Assembly (NCBI RefSeq): GCF_001468125.1
Contig: NZ_LNYT01000005.1
Location: 1 to 64,000 of the forward strand
DNA length: 64,000 nucleotides
Reading direction: 5' to 3'
Origin: Legionella rubrilucens
GTDB lineage: Bacteria > Pseudomonadota > Gammaproteobacteria > Legionellales > Legionellaceae
Part shown: piece after piece, positions 62,177-64,000 of the stretch
Layout: every line of letters starts with the position of its first letter
How positions within the stretch are numbered: position 1 is the first letter of the stretch
Position numbers and translations under genes: made by a program
The notes under the pieces: model-generated
Told to the model about the DNA's origin: nothing
Database searches by the model: none
The model's input: the letters and a program-made list of their open reading frames with translations, nothing else

Positions 62177-64000
62177 ATGGCAGAGAAAAAATTTTCATTC
62201 AAATTAACCCTGGCTTCATTGGGGGTGGTATTTGGGGATATTGGAACCAGCCCGTTGTACGCCATCCGTGAAACCCTGTGGGGACTTCCTATCAATCAGC
62301 TGGATGTTATGGGGGTTTTATCCCTGGTTTTCTGGTCGCTGATTATTGTGATTTCCCTCAAATACCTGGCGGTGGTTCTGCGTGCGGACAACGATGGCGA
62401 GGGCGGAGTTTTAGCTTTACTGGCGCTTTTGAAACGCAAACGCGCCCGCCACGAGCATCTGTTTTATCTAGTGGCTATTTTTGGCGCCGGTCTATTAATC
62501 GGTGACGGGATGCTGACTCCGGCTATTTCAGTCACCAGCTCCATCGAAGGTTTAAAAACCGTGTCGCCGCAATTGGAAAAATGGGTGGTGCCTTTTTCCT
62601 GCCTCATTCTGATTGCCTTGTTTTCCCTGCAATACAAAGGGACCGCCAAGATAGGATTTGCCTTTGGACCCCTGCTGTTAATTTGGTTTGTGACCATCGC
62701 CGTCTTGGGGGTGAATAAAATTATTGATAATCCCGAAGTACTGAAAGCAGTGAATCCTTATTATGCCTTCGAATTTTTCCGAGAAAACGGCATGAAAGGT
62801 TTTTTCCTTTTGGGGGGCGTTTTTCTGGTCGTGACCGGAGGGGAAGCCATGTATGCTGACATCGGCCATTTTGGTAAAAATCCTATCCGCGCCAGTTGGT
62901 TTATGATCGCCTTGCCCTGTCTGTTATTGAATTATTTTGGCCAATGCGCCAATCTCCTGGCTCATCCTGAAGACATTGACAACCCGTTTTATAATCTTGC
63001 GCCCGACGGTTTTTTTATTCCCTTGCTCGCCATTTCAACCATTGCCACAATCATTGCCTCCCAGGCGTTGATCACCGCGACTTTCTCATTGACGCGGCAA
63101 GCGGTATTGCTTGGGTTTTATCCTAAACTGCAGATCATCCAAACCTCCAAAGAGCATGCGGGGCAGATTTACATTCCTCAGGTTAATTTTTTCTTAATGA
63201 TAGGGACATTGCTGCTGATTATTATTTTCCAGAGCTCCGCCAATCTTGCTCATGCTTACGGCATTGCCGTTAACCTGACCATGCTGATGGTTACCCTGAT
63301 GGTCGCCTATGCGTCCATCAAGGTTTGGCATTGGTCGCTTGGCAGGACGCTTGTGGTGTTTTCGTTATTTGTGTCGGTTGACTTGCTGTTTCTCGCCTCC
63401 AATTCGCACAAATTCATTACCGGCGGATGGGTGCCGATTGGTTTTGCCCTGGTTGTCGCGACCATTATGTTTACCTGGAATAACGGCCTGCAGTATTTAA
63501 AGAACAATTACTACATGGCAAAAGAAGACATTTCCAAAATAGTGAAGCAATTGCATTACAAAACCTTAAACAAGCTTCCCGGGTTAACGGCCATTTTTAT
63601 TACCGATACTTACGATCGAAGCGGGGGCAGCTTTCTTCACTTCTTAAAATTGAGTCTGTCCGTTCCTCAAAACATTCTGATTGTCAATTATATCGTGCGT
63701 AATCGTCCGCACATTTACGATAGGCATCGTTTTGAAGTCAATCAACTCGATGAAACCATCTACGAATTAACCCTGAACTATGGCTTTATGGATGACATTT
63801 CTATCCCCGAGGCTCTGGAAAGGTTAAATGAGAAGGGGGTCCTGCCGTTTAAACTTAATGTAAATAATGCCACTTACCTGGTGGAAATCCCCAACATCAT
63901 GGCGTCGCGTGAGAAACGCTCCCTTAATTTTTATTGGCAGGAAAAATTATTTGCCTTCCTGATGCGCAATTATTCAGTGAACCTCAATATCGAATTTTAT
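62177..64000 (+). CDS. kup: Kup-type low-affinity potassium transporter, 3' end cut by the window
   Basis: The first 608 codons of a Kup/KUP system potassium uptake protein. LASLGVVFGDIGTSPLYAIRE is the N-terminal signature. DNDGEGGVLALLALLKRK and IGDGMLTPAISVTSSIEGL follow; about 12 membrane segments end near residue 440, then a soluble tail begins. The frame is open to the last base of the window, with perhaps 15-25 codons missing. ATG 62177 is preferred; ATG 62162 is in frame five codons upstream. Neither has a strong ribosome site. Confidence 0.95.
   Translation, partial: MAEKKFSFKLTLASLGVVFGDIGTSPLYAIRETLWGLPINQLDVMGVLSLVFWSLIIVISLKYLAVVLRADNDGEGGVLALLALLKRKRARHEHLFYLVAIFGAGLLIGDGMLTPAISVTSSIEGLKTVSPQLEKWVVPFSCLILIALFSLQYKGTAKIGFAFGPLLLIWFVTIAVLGVNKIIDNPEVLKAVNPYYAFEFFRENGMKGFFLLGGVFLVVTGGEAMYADIGHFGKNPIRASWFMIALPCLLLNYFGQCANLLAHPEDIDNPFYNLAPDGFFIPLLAISTIATIIASQALITATFSLTRQAVLLGFYPKLQIIQTSKEHAGQIYIPQVNFFLMIGTLLLIIIFQSSANLAHAYGIAVNLTMLMVTLMVAYASIKVWHWSLGRTLVVFSLFVSVDLLFLASNSHKFITGGWVPIGFALVVATIMFTWNNGLQYLKNNYYMAKEDISKIVKQLHYKTLNKLPGLTAIFITDTYDRSGGSFLHFLKLSLSVPQNILIVNYIVRNRPHIYDRHRFEVNQLDETIYELTLNYGFMDDISIPEALERLNEKGVLPFKLNVNNATYLVEIPNIMASREKRSLNFYWQEKLFAFLMRNYSVNLNIEFY

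Noticed and set aside
62162-64000. A broken kup gene, since no full frame closes in the window
   Set aside because: The frame is uninterrupted to base 64000; the gene is only cut by the window end.

Overview
The window looks like chromosomal DNA of a Legionella species other than L. pneumophila. The grounds are indirect but consistent: a tdk - phtC-like - phtD-like - deoB nucleoside-salvage run with Pht-family transporters, a homospermidine synthase, several effector-like genes of no obvious housekeeping role, and a PmrA-type tandem box in front of one of them. No 16S sequence is present, so the species cannot be named. Gene content is dense on both strands. No tRNA, CRISPR array, insertion sequence or prophage was recognised.

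Layout. 1-123: the 3' end of a 5S rRNA and the terminator of an rRNA operon, followed by a gene-poor stretch with three copies of a short GC-rich palindromic repeat. 795-3596: a 933-residue protein of unknown function with an internal duplication. 3593-8896: housekeeping genes (rsgA, cca, orn, queH, a zinc/cation exporter with a natural His-rich start, a YgjP-like metalloprotease). 9048-18090: an accessory block with a leucine-rich-repeat protein, a clan-CD (caspase/clostripain-like) cysteine-protease candidate, a polysaccharide deacetylase, two unknown proteins, a papain-fold (YopT-like) candidate, a small protein behind a PmrA-type box, and a membrane-anchored flavin monooxygenase-like protein. 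18163-23210: alcohol dehydrogenase, AmpG/PAT-like MFS, TerC, homospermidine synthase. 23221-31315: a cyanophycin module (nucleotidyltransferase, cphA, cphB, isoaspartyl peptidase, small helical protein) beside a GAF-histidine kinase and a divergent FixJ-type regulator. 31387-39490: pncC, a DJ-1/PfpI protein, tdk, two Pht-like MFS carriers, deoB, zur, and hslV-hslU behind a probable heat-shock promoter. 39523-48459: a tail-anchored unknown, SulP, YihY, Bcr-type MFS, an unknown 463-residue protein, queF, another MFS. 48482-55844: wrbA, two tandem exonuclease III genes, periplasmic beta-carbonic anhydrase, rpmE, a short malic enzyme, two tandem MFS. 55848-64000: dam, an unusual di-iron-like plus E2-acyltransferase-like fusion, two HAAP-type amino-acid carriers, an OmpA-like lipoprotein and the first 608 codons of kup.

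How the parts fit. The cyanophycin operon would polymerise aspartate and arginine into a storage polymer, cut it to beta-Asp-Arg dipeptides (CphB) and then to free amino acids (isoaspartyl peptidase), a nitrogen and carbon reserve that suits an organism alternating between host and starvation. The tdk/pht/deoB run imports nucleosides, phosphorylates thymidine and recycles the pentose. queH and queF are two steps of queuosine synthesis at separate places. The 9-18 kb block resembles a group of secreted-effector candidates; that is inferred from domain content and one regulatory box, not shown. Functional names for unknown genes are hypotheses read by eye from the translation.
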